Counted from the first letter of the stretch, positions 30,072 to 39,544 are shown. The stretch is 64,000 nucleotides of DNA from Pseudomonas proteolytica (GCF_007858275.1 NZ_VFEV01000005.1:150527-214526), one strand, 5' to 3'. The notes: generated by a model not told the origin, from the sequence alone. Made by a program: numbers and translations.

Positions 30072-31025
30072 GTGAGCCAGCCTACGCCAGCCGTGCGTAC
30101 CTTCCAAGACTTGATCCTCGCCCTCCAGCAATACTGGGCCGAGCAAGGTTGTGTGGTACTTCAGCCCTACGATATGGAAGTAGGCGCCGGCACTTTCCAC
30201 ACCGCAACATTCCTGCGGGCCATCGGCCCGGAAACCTGGAACGCCGCTTATGTGCAGCCCAGTCGTCGCCCGACTGACGGCCGCTACGGCGAAAACCCCA
30301 ACCGCCTGCAGCACTACTATCAGTTCCAGGTCGTCCTCAAGCCAAACCCGGACAACTTCCAGGAGCTGTACCTGGGCTCGCTGAAACATGTCGGCCTGGA
30401 CCCGCTGGTCCACGATATCCGTTTCGTCGAAGACAACTGGGAGTCGCCAACCCTGGGCGCCTGGGGCCTGGGCTGGGAAGTCTGGCTCAACGGCATGGAA
30501 GTGACGCAGTTCACTTACTTCCAGCAAGCGGGCGGCATCGAGTGCTACCCGGTGACCGGCGAGATCACCTACGGCCTGGAACGCCTGGCCATGTACCTGC
30601 AGGGCGTGGACTCGGTCTACGACCTGGTATGGGCTGACGGCCCGTTCGGCAAAGTGACTTATGGCGATGTGTTCCACCAGAACGAAGTGGAGCAGTCGAC
30701 CTACAACTTCGAACACGCCAACGTCGAGAAGCTGTTCGAACTGTTCGACTTCTATGAAAGCGAAGCCAAGCGCCTGATCGAACTGGATCAGCCGCTGCCG
30801 TTGCCGAGCTATGAAATGGTCCTGAAGGCATCCCATACCTTCAACCTGCTGGACGCTCGCCGTGCCATCTCGGTAACCGCGCGCCAGCAATACATCCTGC
30901 GTGTACGCACCCTGGCGCGTTCCGTCGCCCAAGCCTACCTGCTGGCTCGCGCCAAGCTGGGCTTCCCGATGGCCACCCCGGATTTGCGTGATGAAGTGTT
31001 GGCTAAGCTGGAGGCTGCACAATGA
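30072..31025 (+). CDS. glyQ: Glycyl-tRNA synthetase alpha chain
   Basis: Catalytic subunit of the alpha2-beta2 class II glycyl-tRNA synthetase, making glycyl-adenylate. The 317-residue protein begins [15 protein letters not shown] at GTG 30072, the start conserved in pseudomonads, with AGGTGA as ribosome site; another GTG at 30063 is possible. Class II blocks are seen at [20 protein letters not shown] and [20 protein letters not shown]. It overlaps glyS by 4 bases. Confidence 0.97.
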   Translation: MSQPTPAVRTFQDLILALQQYWAEQGCVVLQPYDMEVGAGTFHTATFLRAIGPETWNAAYVQPSRRPTDGRYGENPNRLQHYYQFQVVLKPNPDNFQELYLGSLKHVGLDPLVHDIRFVEDNWESPTLGAWGLGWEVWLNGMEVTQFTYFQQAGGIECYPVTGEITYGLERLAMYLQGVDSVYDLVWADGPFGKVTYGDVFHQNEVEQSTYNFEHANVEKLFELFDFYESEAKRLIELDQPLPLPSYEMVLKASHTFNLLDARRAISVTARQQYILRVRTLARSVAQAYLLARAKLGFPMATPDLRDEVLAKLEAAQ

Positions 31026-33076
31026 GTGCTCAAGATTTCCTGGTTGAACTGGGCACCGAAGAGCTGCCACCCAAGGCCCTCAACACCCTGGCCGACGCAT
31101 TTCTGGCCGGTATCGAAAAAGGCCTGCAGACTGCCGGCCTGAAGTTTGAAGCCAAGAAGGTCTACGCCGCGCCACGTCGCCTGGCGGTGTTGCTGACCGC
31201 GCTGCAAACCCAGCAGCCGGACCGCAACATCAACCTCGACGGCCCGCCACGCCAGGCCGCTTTCGATGCCGAAGGCAACCCGACCCAGGCCGCCCTGGGT
31301 TTTGCCAAGAAGTGCGGCGTCGAGCTGAGCGAGATCGACCAAAGTGGCCCGAAACTGCGTTTCAGCCAGGTCATCACCGGCAAGCCGACTGCCAGCCTGC
31401 TGCCGACCATCGTTGAAGATTCGCTGAACGACCTGCCGATCCCCAAGCGCATGCGCTGGGGCGCACGCAAGGAAGAGTTCGTTCGTCCGACCCAATGGTT
31501 GGTAATGCTGCTCGGTGATCAAGTCATCGATTGCACCATCCTCGCCCAGAAGGCCGGCCGCGACTCCCGTGGCCATCGCTTCCACCACCCGCAAAACGTG
31601 CGCATCGGTTCGCCGGCCAGCTACCTCGAAGACCTGCGTGCAGCCTATGTGCTGGCGGATGCCAACGAGCGTCGCGAGCTGATCAGCAAGCGCACCGAAG
31701 AGCTGGCTCGTTTGCAGGAAGGCACCGCCATCGTGCCACCAAGCCTGCTCGACGAAGTAACCGCGCTGGTCGAGTGGCCGGTGCCGCTGGTGTGCTCGTT
31801 CGAAGAGCGCTTCCTCGATGTGCCACAAGAAGCCTTGATCACCACCATGCAGGACAACCAGAAGTACTTCTGCCTGCTGGATGTGGACGGCAAATTGCTG
31901 CCGCGCTTTATCACCGTGGCCAACATCGAAAGCAAGGACCCGCAGCAGATCATCGCTGGTAACGAAAAAGTCGTACGCCCGCGCCTGACCGATGCCGAGT
32001 TCTTCTTCAAGCAAGACAAGAAGCAGAAGCTCGAAGACTTCAACCTGCGCCTGCAGAACGTGGTGTTCCAAGAAAAACTTGGCAGCGTCTACGACAAGGC
32101 TGTGCGGGTTTCCAAGCTGGCGGCCTACATCGCGCCACGTATTGGCGGCGATGCGGCCTTGGCCGCCCGCGCTGGCCTGTTGTGCAAATGCGACCTGGCC
32201 ACCGAGATGGTCGGCGAGTTCCCGGAAATGCAAGGTGTTGCCGGTTACTACTACGCGCTCAATGACGGCGAGCCTGAAGACGTCGCCCTGGCCTTGAACG
32301 AGCAGTACATGCCCCGCGGTGCTGGCGCCGAACTGCCGACCACCCTGACCGGCGCGGCCGTAGCCATCGCTGACAAGCTGGACACCCTGGTGGGGATCTT
32401 CGGTATCGGCATGTTGCCCACCGGCAGCAAAGACCCGTATGCCCTGCGCCGTGCGGCCCTGGGCGTGCTGCGCATCCTGATCGACAAGAAGCTGGACCTG
32501 GACCTGACCCAGGCCGTGGTGTTTGCAGTTGGTCAGTTCGGCGCCAAGGTCAAGCAAGCCGGTTTGGCCGAGCAAGTGCTGGAGTTCGTGTTCGACCGCC
32601 TGCGTGCGCGCTACGAAGACGAAGGCGTGGACGTTTCCGTCTACCTGTCGGTGCGTGCCCTGCAACCGGGTTCGGCACTGGACTTCGACCAACGTGTGCA
32701 GGCCGTACAGGCCTTCCGCAAGCTGCCGGAAGCCGATGCCCTGGCCGCCGTGAACAAGCGCGTGTCGAACCTGCTGAGCAAGGCCGAAGGCCTGGGCACC
32801 GGCGACGTCGATCCTGGCCTGTTTGCCGATGCCAAGGAGTTCTCGCTGAACTCGGCTATCGCCAAGGCAGAAAACGCAGTGAAACCGCTGATCGCCGAGC
32901 GCAACTACGCCGAAGCACTGGCGCGCCTGGCCACCTTGCGTGAGCCGGTGGATGCGTTCTTCGAAGCGGTGATGATCAATGCCGAAGATGCTGGCGTGCG
33001 GAAAAACCGCTACGCCATGCTGGCGCGTCTGCGCGGTTTGTTCGTCAACATCGCTGACATTTCGACGCTGAGCTGA
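31022..33076 (+). CDS. glyS: Glycyl-tRNA synthetase beta chain
   Basis: The 684-residue beta subunit binds tRNA(Gly) and carries an HD domain and a C-terminal anticodon-binding (DALR-like) domain. It starts [20 protein letters not shown], the family start. The ATGA overlap with glyQ indicates coupled translation for a balanced complex. It ends 2 bp before gmhB. Confidence 0.97.
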   Translation: MSAQDFLVELGTEELPPKALNTLADAFLAGIEKGLQTAGLKFEAKKVYAAPRRLAVLLTALQTQQPDRNINLDGPPRQAAFDAEGNPTQAALGFAKKCGVELSEIDQSGPKLRFSQVITGKPTASLLPTIVEDSLNDLPIPKRMRWGARKEEFVRPTQWLVMLLGDQVIDCTILAQKAGRDSRGHRFHHPQNVRIGSPASYLEDLRAAYVLADANERRELISKRTEELARLQEGTAIVPPSLLDEVTALVEWPVPLVCSFEERFLDVPQEALITTMQDNQKYFCLLDVDGKLLPRFITVANIESKDPQQIIAGNEKVVRPRLTDAEFFFKQDKKQKLEDFNLRLQNVVFQEKLGSVYDKAVRVSKLAAYIAPRIGGDAALAARAGLLCKCDLATEMVGEFPEMQGVAGYYYALNDGEPEDVALALNEQYMPRGAGAELPTTLTGAAVAIADKLDTLVGIFGIGMLPTGSKDPYALRRAALGVLRILIDKKLDLDLTQAVVFAVGQFGAKVKQAGLAEQVLEFVFDRLRARYEDEGVDVSVYLSVRALQPGSALDFDQRVQAVQAFRKLPEADALAAVNKRVSNLLSKAEGLGTGDVDPGLFADAKEFSLNSAIAKAENAVKPLIAERNYAEALARLATLREPVDAFFEAVMINAEDAGVRKNRYAMLARLRGLFVNIADISTLS

Positions 33077-33078
33077 TC

Positions 33079-33615
33079 ATGTTGAAACTGCTGATTCTCG
33101 ATCGGGACGGGGTGATCAACTACGACTCCGACGCTTACATCAAGTCGGTAGAGGAGTGGATCCCGCTGCCCGGCTCGATCGAGGCCATCGCGCAGTTGAG
33201 CAAGGCCGGCTGGACGGTAGCCATTGCTACCAACCAGTCCGGCATCGCCCGCGGCTACTACGACATCGCCACCCTGGACGCCATGCACGCGCGCTTGCGC
33301 ACGTTGGTGGCAGAGCAGGGCGGTGAGGTGGGGCTGGTGGTGTATTGCCCCCACGGGCCGGACGAGGGCTGCGATTGCCGCAAACCCAAGCCTGGCATGT
33401 TGAAAATCATTTCAGAACATTACAAGGTGCCCCTGGCTGGGATATGGTTCGTCGGGGACAGTCTCGGTGACCTGGAGGCGGCCAAAGCCGTCGACTCTCA
33501 GCCAGTTTTGGTAAAGACCGGAAAAGGCGAAAAGACCCAGGCGAAAAACCTGCCGGTAGGCACCTTGATTTTTGACGATCTGGCGGCGGTTGCCGCAGAA
33601 CTTATCAACAACTAG
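33079..33615 (+). CDS. gmhB: D-glycero-beta-D-manno-heptose-1,7-bisphosphate 7-phosphatase
   Basis: A HAD-family phosphatase in ADP-heptose synthesis for the LPS inner core. The 178-residue protein has the catalytic LDRDGVIN near the start (nucleophile Asp), ATNQSGIARGYY, the zinc loop CPHGPDEGCDCRKP and the final VGDSLGDLEAA. ATG 33079 follows the glyS stop by 2 bp, and plsC follows after 82 bp. Confidence 0.95.
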   Translation: MLKLLILDRDGVINYDSDAYIKSVEEWIPLPGSIEAIAQLSKAGWTVAIATNQSGIARGYYDIATLDAMHARLRTLVAEQGGEVGLVVYCPHGPDEGCDCRKPKPGMLKIISEHYKVPLAGIWFVGDSLGDLEAAKAVDSQPVLVKTGKGEKTQAKNLPVGTLIFDDLAAVAAELINN

Positions 33616-33697
33616 TCGCCCTCGACTTCCTGACCAAGGATTGTTCGGGAGTGCACTTTTAACAGGCGGGCGTTGTCCCGCAACGGTAAATGCTGCC

Positions 33698-34468
33698 ATG
33701 TCGATTTTGCAGGCCATCAGAACCTTCTTCTTTTACCTGCTGCTGGGCACCAGTTCGTTTCTCTGGTGCACCCTGAGCTTTTTTATTGCGCCCTTTTTGC
33801 CATTCAAGGCGCGCTATCGCTTTATCAACGTCTATTGGTGCCGCTGCGCGTTGTGGCTGACCAAGGTGTTCCTGGGCATCCGTTTCGAGGTCAAGGGCGC
33901 CGAGAATGTCCCGGACCAGCCGTGCGTGATCCTGTCGAACCACCAGAGCACCTGGGAGACGTTTTTTCTTTCTGCCTACTTCTCGCCCCTGAGCCAGGTG
34001 CTCAAGCGTGAGTTGCTGTTCGTACCGTTCTTTGGTTGGGCCATGGCCATGCTGCGCCCGATTGCCATCGACCGCGACAACCCCAAGGCCGCGCTCAAGC
34101 ATGTGGCCAAGAAAGGTGACGAACTGCTCAAGGACGGCGTTTGGGTCCTGATCTTCCCTGAGGGCACCCGCGTTCCCTTTGGCACGGTCGGCAAGTTCTC
34201 CCGGGGCGGTACGGCACTGGCGGTCAACGCCAATCTGCCGGTGCTGCCGATTGCCCACAATGCCGGCAAGTTCTGGCCCAAGGAAGGCTGGGCCAAGCGC
34301 AAGGGCACCATCACTGTGGTGATCGGCGAGCCGATGTATGCCGAAGGGGAAGGACCGCGTGCAATTGCCGCGCTCAATGACCGCGCTGCAGCCTGGAATG
34401 AAGCGCAGCAACGGGCCATGGGTTCGCTGCCGCCACTGCCGGTTGCCGAAGACCGCGCGGTGATCTGA
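33698..34468 (+). CDS. plsC: 1-acyl-sn-glycerol-3-phosphate acyltransferase
   Basis: Converts lysophosphatidic acid to phosphatidic acid at the inner membrane. The 256-residue protein has an N-terminal hydrophobic hairpin (FFFYLLLGTSSFLWCTLSFF), the acceptor motif NHQSTWETFF and the glycerol-phosphate motif FPEGTR. The catalytic motif has Glu where most PlsC proteins have Asp (H-x4-E instead of H-x4-D). ATG 33698 is the family-like start; the frame upstream lies in the gmhB region. Confidence 0.9.
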   Translation: MSILQAIRTFFFYLLLGTSSFLWCTLSFFIAPFLPFKARYRFINVYWCRCALWLTKVFLGIRFEVKGAENVPDQPCVILSNHQSTWETFFLSAYFSPLSQVLKRELLFVPFFGWAMAMLRPIAIDRDNPKAALKHVAKKGDELLKDGVWVLIFPEGTRVPFGTVGKFSRGGTALAVNANLPVLPIAHNAGKFWPKEGWAKRKGTITVVIGEPMYAEGEGPRAIAALNDRAAAWNEAQQRAMGSLPPLPVAEDRAVI

Positions 34469-34601
34469 CGTTCTGTGGATAACCTGTGTACGGTTTGTTG
34501 GCGAAAAGCAGTTTTTGGCTTATAGGCTTATGATTTGATTACATATTTCTTAAGCTAATAAAACACCGAAAAACGTGCATAAGTTTTTTCGACCGTTGAA
34601 G

Positions 34602-34625
34602 ACCGGCCCTTGCGGCCGGTTTTTT
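34602..34625 (+). terminator. Intrinsic terminator after plsC
   Basis: Stem ACCGGCC / GGCCGGT with CTTGC loop and a T-run. The 130 bp between plsC and this hairpin is AT-rich, includes one perfect DnaA nonamer (34474-34482) and shows no gene. The hairpin ends the glyQS-gmhB-plsC unit and faces the converging kinase gene. Confidence 0.85.
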
Positions 34626-34637
34626 ATGCACAGCTGT

Positions 34638-36941
34638 TTACTCTTCCCACAACGGCAACTGCAGGCTGAAAACCGTGCCTTGCCCGACCTCACTCGCACA
34701 CTCGATCCGGCCCCCATGGCGGTCCATGACCGCCTTGACCATGGTCAGGCCCAACCCAAGGCCTTCGCTGCCCTGGGCCGAAGCAAAACGTCGGTATTGG
34801 CTGAACAGTTCGGGAAGCTCCTGGGCCGCGATGCCGGGCCCCTGGTCCTGGATATGACAGGCCAACCATTGGCCTTTGCGTTCGAGTCGCACCGTCACTG
34901 TGGTGCCGGATGGGCTGTACTTGATCGCATTCTCCATCAGGTTGAACAAGGCTCGGGTCAGTAGGGATTGATCCGCCAGGACCATGTCCTCACCCGCCTC
35001 GTCCAGGTCGTGGACCAATTGGATCTTTTTCAGTTGGGCCAGCAGCGCTACCTGGTCAAACGCATCGAGCACCAGCATGGCAAACAGGCTGGGCTCAAAC
35101 TGGTAGCCGTCGGACTCGGCCTTGGCCAATTGAACGAACGACTCGGTCAAACTCAATGCCCGCCGCACTTGCTGTTCGATCTGGGTAAATACCTGCCAGA
35201 CGTCAGAGGCCTCATGTCGCTGCACATCCAACAACGCCAGAATGGCTGAGTGGGGCGCCCGCAGATCATGGGAGAGGAAGCGCAGCAGGGTTTCACGTTG
35301 CTGTTGGGCGTCACGTTCGATACTCAGGTCAGTCAGGCTCAGCAGCCAACCCAACGCCACATCACCGTCGACCGGTAACAACGGTGCCAACTCCAGGCGC
35401 AGGCTGCGTTGCTGGGTGTCGCGGAACTCGACGATTTCCAGGGCTGACAGCGGCGTGCTCACCCCGCCTTGCAAGGGCGGGTAGCCCAATGCCTTGAGTT
35501 GCTGTAGCAGGTTCTCGGTAATCAGCTCGTTGCCAAATACATCCCGGGCGATGCGATTGGCCAGCAGGATTTCGCCCGTGGGATCGGTAATCAGGGTCGC
35601 GACCGGCAGGCACTCCAGGCCGTCGGCCATAAAACGCCGGGTGTCGCGGGTGCGGCTGACCGCTTGCTCCAGGGCCACGATACGGCCCTGCAATACATCG
35701 CCCTTGCTGACGGCGGCACGACGGCGTTCCGGCAGCACCTTGGGCTCACTGTCTAGGCGCGCCAACTCCCAGCCGAAATAGGCCAGGATTACGCTCAGGC
35801 GACGCCAGTTCCAGATCAGATAGCCGAGCAACATGCCGACCAACGTGGCTGCTGGCGACCACCAGAGCCCCAGGCGCAACAAGCCCCAGGAAGCGAGGAG
35901 GGCACCCACCATACAACCCAGGCTCAGCCACAGGGCATAACGCGGGCGCAACAGCAGCAGGCCCAGCAGCAATGCCACCAGCGAGGTAGACAGCAGCGTG
36001 GCCAGCCAGCCAGGCAACACGGTAATGCTGCGCCCTTGCAGCAGGCCGTTGAGAATATTGGCCTGGATCTCGACACCTGGGGTCGTGCCAACGCTGGCCG
36101 AAAGCGGTGTCACGTAGCGATCGCCCATGCCTGGCGCGGTGGCTCCCACCAGGATGATCCGATCGCGCAACAGTTGGGCCGGGACTTCACCGCGCAGCAC
36201 GCTGACATAGGGCACGCTGGGAAAGCCGTTATCGGCGGCGATAAATGGAATGCGGATGGCATTGTCCCGTTGCCAATCACTGGTTTCCGAAGACGCTGGC
36301 AGCCCCGGCATGTCGGCCTGTTGGCCGGTCAGTTCGAAGGCCAGCCACGCCAACTGCGGGACCAGTTGCCCCGGCGGCCCTTCACGCAAATAGAGGCTGC
36401 GCACAATACCGTCGCTGTCCGCTTCCACGTTGATATGACCCACCGCCCTGGCACAGTCGCGCAGTGGCAGCACGGGGAGGATTTGCGTGAGGGGTTGCCC
36501 CAAGCGCGGCGTGCCTTCGCGAATCAACGGCAGCAGCACATTGCCGGCCTTGCAGATCGCCTGGGCCAGGCGCTGATCATTGGCCGGCTCGCGTGCCGGT
36601 TCGCTGAAGATCACATCGAGCAGGATCCCGGCAGGTTTGGCGGCACTCAATTGGTCGATCAGGTCGGCATGCAGACGCCGCGACCAAGGCCATTGGCCAA
36701 GCTCCCTGAGGCTCATGTCATCAATGCTCACCAACAGGATGCGCGGGTCCACCTGCAACGGCGCCATGCGCCGCAAGCTGTCGTACAACAGGTTATTCAG
36801 GGACAGGCCAGGGCTCAGGGACAACAAGGCCGTCATCGGCAGCAGGAGCAGGCTGATCCACAGCCATTCCCTGACCAGCCCATTGAACAGGCGCTGGGCC
36901 TGGCTCGGCTGACGTTGTTCAGCCCGGCGCCACCACTTCAC
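34638..36941 (-). CDS. CHASE2-domain sensor histidine kinase
   Basis: A 767-residue inner-membrane kinase. In order: one N-terminal membrane segment (about 27-43), an extracytoplasmic CHASE2 domain (about 50-300, with ILLVSIDDMSLRELGQWPW and ILVGATAPGMGD), three clustered membrane segments (about 312-335, 337-356, 361-378), a PAS-like region (about 430-545), HisKA with phospho-acceptor His558 in FLSHDLRAPHS, and a HATPase domain with NLMENAIKYSP and GLGLTMVKAV. GTG 36941 is the start. It lies 18 bp after fecR and probably phosphorylates the divergent OmpR-type regulator. Confidence 0.9.
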   Translation of the reverse strand: MKWWRRAEQRQPSQAQRLFNGLVREWLWISLLLLPMTALLSLSPGLSLNNLLYDSLRRMAPLQVDPRILLVSIDDMSLRELGQWPWSRRLHADLIDQLSAAKPAGILLDVIFSEPAREPANDQRLAQAICKAGNVLLPLIREGTPRLGQPLTQILPVLPLRDCARAVGHINVEADSDGIVRSLYLREGPPGQLVPQLAWLAFELTGQQADMPGLPASSETSDWQRDNAIRIPFIAADNGFPSVPYVSVLRGEVPAQLLRDRIILVGATAPGMGDRYVTPLSASVGTTPGVEIQANILNGLLQGRSITVLPGWLATLLSTSLVALLLGLLLLRPRYALWLSLGCMVGALLASWGLLRLGLWWSPAATLVGMLLGYLIWNWRRLSVILAYFGWELARLDSEPKVLPERRRAAVSKGDVLQGRIVALEQAVSRTRDTRRFMADGLECLPVATLITDPTGEILLANRIARDVFGNELITENLLQQLKALGYPPLQGGVSTPLSALEIVEFRDTQQRSLRLELAPLLPVDGDVALGWLLSLTDLSIERDAQQQRETLLRFLSHDLRAPHSAILALLDVQRHEASDVWQVFTQIEQQVRRALSLTESFVQLAKAESDGYQFEPSLFAMLVLDAFDQVALLAQLKKIQLVHDLDEAGEDMVLADQSLLTRALFNLMENAIKYSPSGTTVTVRLERKGQWLACHIQDQGPGIAAQELPELFSQYRRFASAQGSEGLGLGLTMVKAVMDRHGGRIECASEVGQGTVFSLQLPLWEE

Positions 36942-36959
36942 CGTCCCAACACCGCGGTG

Positions 36960-37949
36960 CTACTGCACACGGGTGGCAGGTGGGTAATAGAAGATGTCAT
37001 AAACACCTGTTTCTCCTTCCAGTCCCTGGTCATCAAAGGCCGACACGCGCACGTGATAGAACGAGGCCTTGAGTCCAGTGAAGCTCAAGCGCGGTTCACT
37101 GGAGAAGTTTTCCTGCTTGATGTTCATGAAGGTTTTATCGGTAGCCACCTGCGCACGGTAGCGCTGGGCCCCCGGTTGCGGGTGCAGGATCAATGTCCAG
37201 ACCGGCGCATCGCCTTTCTGGCCGTCCTGGCCCATCAGGCGCGGAGCAGGCAATAAGTCGACCGTCTTCAACTCGCCCTGCGTCTTGAGCAACAACCCTT
37301 GTCGAGCGCCAACCTTCAGCTCACCGTCCACCGGACCCGTCTGCGGTTTTTTCTTGAGCTGTTTGCCCTGCGGTTGCGACTCGCTGCGGCTGGCGGCCAC
37401 CTGGCCGTTGAGCACTTCGACAACCGATTGCTGATCGTCATTACGCACACGGAAATGCGTCCCGCGCACGCCAAGTACGCCCACCGGGGTCACGATCTGA
37501 AAACGGTCATAGTCACTGGCGCGCTTGAGTACGTAGGCTTCCACTTGCCCTTGTTGCAGGATCACCTGGGGAATCGCCTGTTCTTCCACCAAGTGCAGAC
37601 GCACCTCGGAGCTGGAGGGCAGGACAACCCGCGAGCCGTCACCCAGCAACAAGCTGACAAACGCCGAGGGCGAGGTTTTTACGCTTTCCTGCTCATCAAT
37701 CAGCATGCCTTCTTCCAACACGCTGGGGCGTCCCTTGGCATCGAGCTTCCAGGCTTCACCGGTCAGGTGCTGCACGACTGCCGGCAGCGGCTGTGCCCGG
37801 CACATCAGGTTGTCATCTATGTAGGGCGCACGCACAGGGGCAGGCTTGGCTAGAACGTGTGGGCTGTTGATCACAAGCGCCAGGGCCAGGCTTGAACCGA
37901 ATAGAGAGGAAAGGGAATAGCGGCGAGGAAAGAGGGTCATGGCGCTCAT
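36960..37949 (-). CDS. FecR-domain periplasmic protein
   Basis: A 329-residue exported protein with signal peptide ending at about HVLAKPAP and a FecR domain in the middle (LPSSSEVRLHLV, IVTPVGVLGVRGTHFRV). The C-terminal third resembles a fibronectin-like beta domain. FecR-domain proteins next to CHASE2 kinases recur in proteobacteria and are thought to sense an envelope condition; no sigma factor or receptor is nearby, so iron-citrate signalling is not implied. ATG 37949 overlaps the stop of the upstream orphan frame by one base (TGATG); ATG 37940 is another possible start. Confidence 0.85.
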   Translation of the reverse strand: MSAMTLFPRRYSLSSLFGSSLALALVINSPHVLAKPAPVRAPYIDDNLMCRAQPLPAVVQHLTGEAWKLDAKGRPSVLEEGMLIDEQESVKTSPSAFVSLLLGDGSRVVLPSSSEVRLHLVEEQAIPQVILQQGQVEAYVLKRASDYDRFQIVTPVGVLGVRGTHFRVRNDDQQSVVEVLNGQVAASRSESQPQGKQLKKKPQTGPVDGELKVGARQGLLLKTQGELKTVDLLPAPRLMGQDGQKGDAPVWTLILHPQPGAQRYRAQVATDKTFMNIKQENFSSEPRLSFTGLKASFYHVRVSAFDDQGLEGETGVYDIFYYPPATRVQ

Positions 37950-38140
37950 CAAGGTTCTAGTTCTAAAGGTCCGTCAGACTGTACGTTCAGAAAGCGTCTT
38001 GCCGCGGCAGGACCTTGAATCTCGCCTACGATACCCGATGACGCATCGAACTCGATAGCCGTAGTGGCAGGGATGAGGTGCTCGGAAAGGTGACACATCC
38101 CTGTGTCTGCCGGATCGACGAGGCCGAACCGGATGTACAT
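37949..38140 (-). CDS. Orphan small reading frame coupled to fecR
   Basis: A 63-residue frame starting MYIRFGLVDPADTGMCHLSE and ending PLELEP at a TGA that overlaps the fecR ATG. I find no family similarity, signal peptide or membrane segment. Starts at GTG 38161 (GGAGGG only 2-3 bases ahead) or GTG 38254 are possible. Codon use is less GC-biased than neighbours. It could be a real small gene, or the 3' end of a broken gene whose start is the next frame upstream. Confidence 0.35.
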   Translation of the reverse strand: MYIRFGLVDPADTGMCHLSEHLIPATTAIEFDASSGIVGEIQGPAAARRFLNVQSDGPLELEP

Positions 38141-38318
38141 CGAAGAAATACTGTCCCTCACATCCCTCCGACAGCAGCCCGTAGCGAACCGCGGACTACA
38201 GATGATACGTCCGTGTATCGAGAGCGCTTCCCGCGCACGCCCTCCATGTGTCACTCAGCGAAAGAGAATTTACCTACAAGAGTGGTGCACAGGGGCGCAG
38301 CGCAACATTTGTTCAGAT

Positions 38319-38591
38319 TTAGAAGATCCACCGTTGGTCCTGGTCGAGCACGCTACCGTGTTGAAAGGCATTGGGTGCATCAACTTCCCTGAGTCCGGCG
38401 TAACCAAGGCCGTCTACCGATTCGGCATACACCGACATTTCGTTAAGGGGGGCAGACGGCGCCGGGCTACACGCATCCACCATTTCCGTGCCAAAACCTG
38501 TTGCCGCAACCAGCACTAACATCTTTCCCCACACTCTGACCTTCTGCACAAGACTCACCTGTCCCGACAGCGCATAAAACCTGATTGCCAT
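38319..38591 (-). CDS. Orphan small reading frame, possibly exported
   Basis: A 90-residue frame starting MAIRFYALSGQVSLVQKVRV with a good ribosome site (AAAAGGA, 4 bases before ATG 38591). A hydrophobic stretch (GKMLVLVAATGFG) preceded by Lys and Arg residues and followed by ACSPAPSAP suggests a signal peptide or lipoprotein signal. No family is recognised. It reads toward fecR and may be the first gene of that operon or part of a degraded gene with the frame at 37949-38140. Confidence 0.4.
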   Translation of the reverse strand: MAIRFYALSGQVSLVQKVRVWGKMLVLVAATGFGTEMVDACSPAPSAPLNEMSVYAESVDGLGYAGLREVDAPNAFQHGSVLDQDQRWIF

Positions 38592-38788
38592 TGATCCTTT
38601 TCCTGAGGGGCTTGAGCCGGTATCTTTCCAGCTGGGTACGCGATGTTTAACGGCCTTAGGGCTATTTGATATCAGCGTACCGAGAGATGCAGGGAGCTTG
38701 AGAAACTGGCCATAATTGTTCAGATTCAACGGCGAACCAATGTTCTCTTCAACCGCTGCAACACTCTTCAAAAAGAAAGGACCCTGCC

Positions 38789-39508
38789 ATGCGTGTCGCG
38801 ATACTGGATGACGAACCTGCCGAATTGCGGCGGGTGGAACAGACTCTGCGACAAATCCCAAGTGCCTCGGAGCAGCCATGGACGCTGCATTGCTTCGAGC
38901 GTGGCGAAGACTTGCTGCGCCAACTGCGCCGAGAAACCTTCGACTTGCTGGTACTCGACTGGCAATTGCCGGACCTGAGCGGTATCGCGATCCTGCGCTG
39001 GACCCGTGAGCACATGGAGGCGCCGCCTCCGGTGATCATGCTTACCAGCCGCGACGCCGAGAGCGATATCGTCCAGGCCCTGAACAGCGGTGCAGATGAC
39101 TATGTCAGCAAGCCGTTTCGTCCCAACGAGCTGAAGGCACGGGTCAGTGCCGTCCTGCGCCGTCACGGCCTGCAGAAATCGGCTGCCTCGGAAGTGCTGG
39201 TTTTCAACGACCTGACTTTCGACGATGCCGAGCTGACCGTCAGCCGCGCCGGTGATCCGATCAACCTGACCGAAAGGGAGTACCGCCTGGCACGCTGCCT
39301 GTTCGCCAACCTGGCGCGGCCGCTGTCACGGGAATATCTCTATGAGCGGTTCTGGACCCATGAAGAAATGGTGTCTTCACGGCCCTTGGATACCCATATT
39401 TATCGCCTACGAAACAAGCTTGGGCTGACGCCGGAACGAGGCTGGCAGCTGCTGACCATCTACGGCTACGGCTATCGTTTGGAGAGCGTGACTGCCGCTA
39501 CGGCATAA
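38789..39508 (+). CDS. OmpR-family response regulator
   Basis: A 239-residue two-component regulator: receiver domain with acidic Asp8 and Asp9, phospho-acceptor Asp57 (LLVLDWQLP), Thr86 and Lys108 (YVSKPF), then a winged-helix DNA-binding domain (about 140-235, LTEREYRLARCLF and DTHIYRLRNKLGL). Ribosome site AAAGGA is ahead of ATG 38789. It is divergent from the fecR-kinase operon and is the likely partner of the CHASE2 kinase. Confidence 0.92.
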   Translation: MRVAILDDEPAELRRVEQTLRQIPSASEQPWTLHCFERGEDLLRQLRRETFDLLVLDWQLPDLSGIAILRWTREHMEAPPPVIMLTSRDAESDIVQALNSGADDYVSKPFRPNELKARVSAVLRRHGLQKSAASEVLVFNDLTFDDAELTVSRAGDPINLTEREYRLARCLFANLARPLSREYLYERFWTHEEMVSSRPLDTHIYRLRNKLGLTPERGWQLLTIYGYGYRLESVTAATA

Positions 39509-39512
39509 CAGA

Positions 39513-39528
39513 TGTTCCACGTGGAGCA
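39513..39528. promoter_or_regulatory. parS-like site (15 of 16)
   Basis: TGTTCCACGTGGAGCA differs in one base from the pseudomonad parS palindrome TGTTCCACGTGGAACA. It lies just after the regulator stop codon and before the gyrB terminator, about 6.5 kb from oriC. Confidence 0.75.
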
Positions 39529-39544
39529 TTTAAAAATGCGCAAT

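Noticed and set aside
29433..31070. 545-residue minus-strand frame through tag and glyQ
   Set aside because: Only the part up to 29990 has Tag family motifs. The rest lies opposite conserved glyQ and is a shadow frame caused by GC-rich codon bias.
30935..32692. 585-residue minus-strand frame opposite glyS
   Set aside because: Shadow of glyS; composition typical of antisense GC-rich frames.
38103..38519. 138-residue plus-strand frame in the fecR upstream region
   Set aside because: Rich in Arg, Cys and His, without ribosome site or domain; it overlaps better-supported minus-strand frames.
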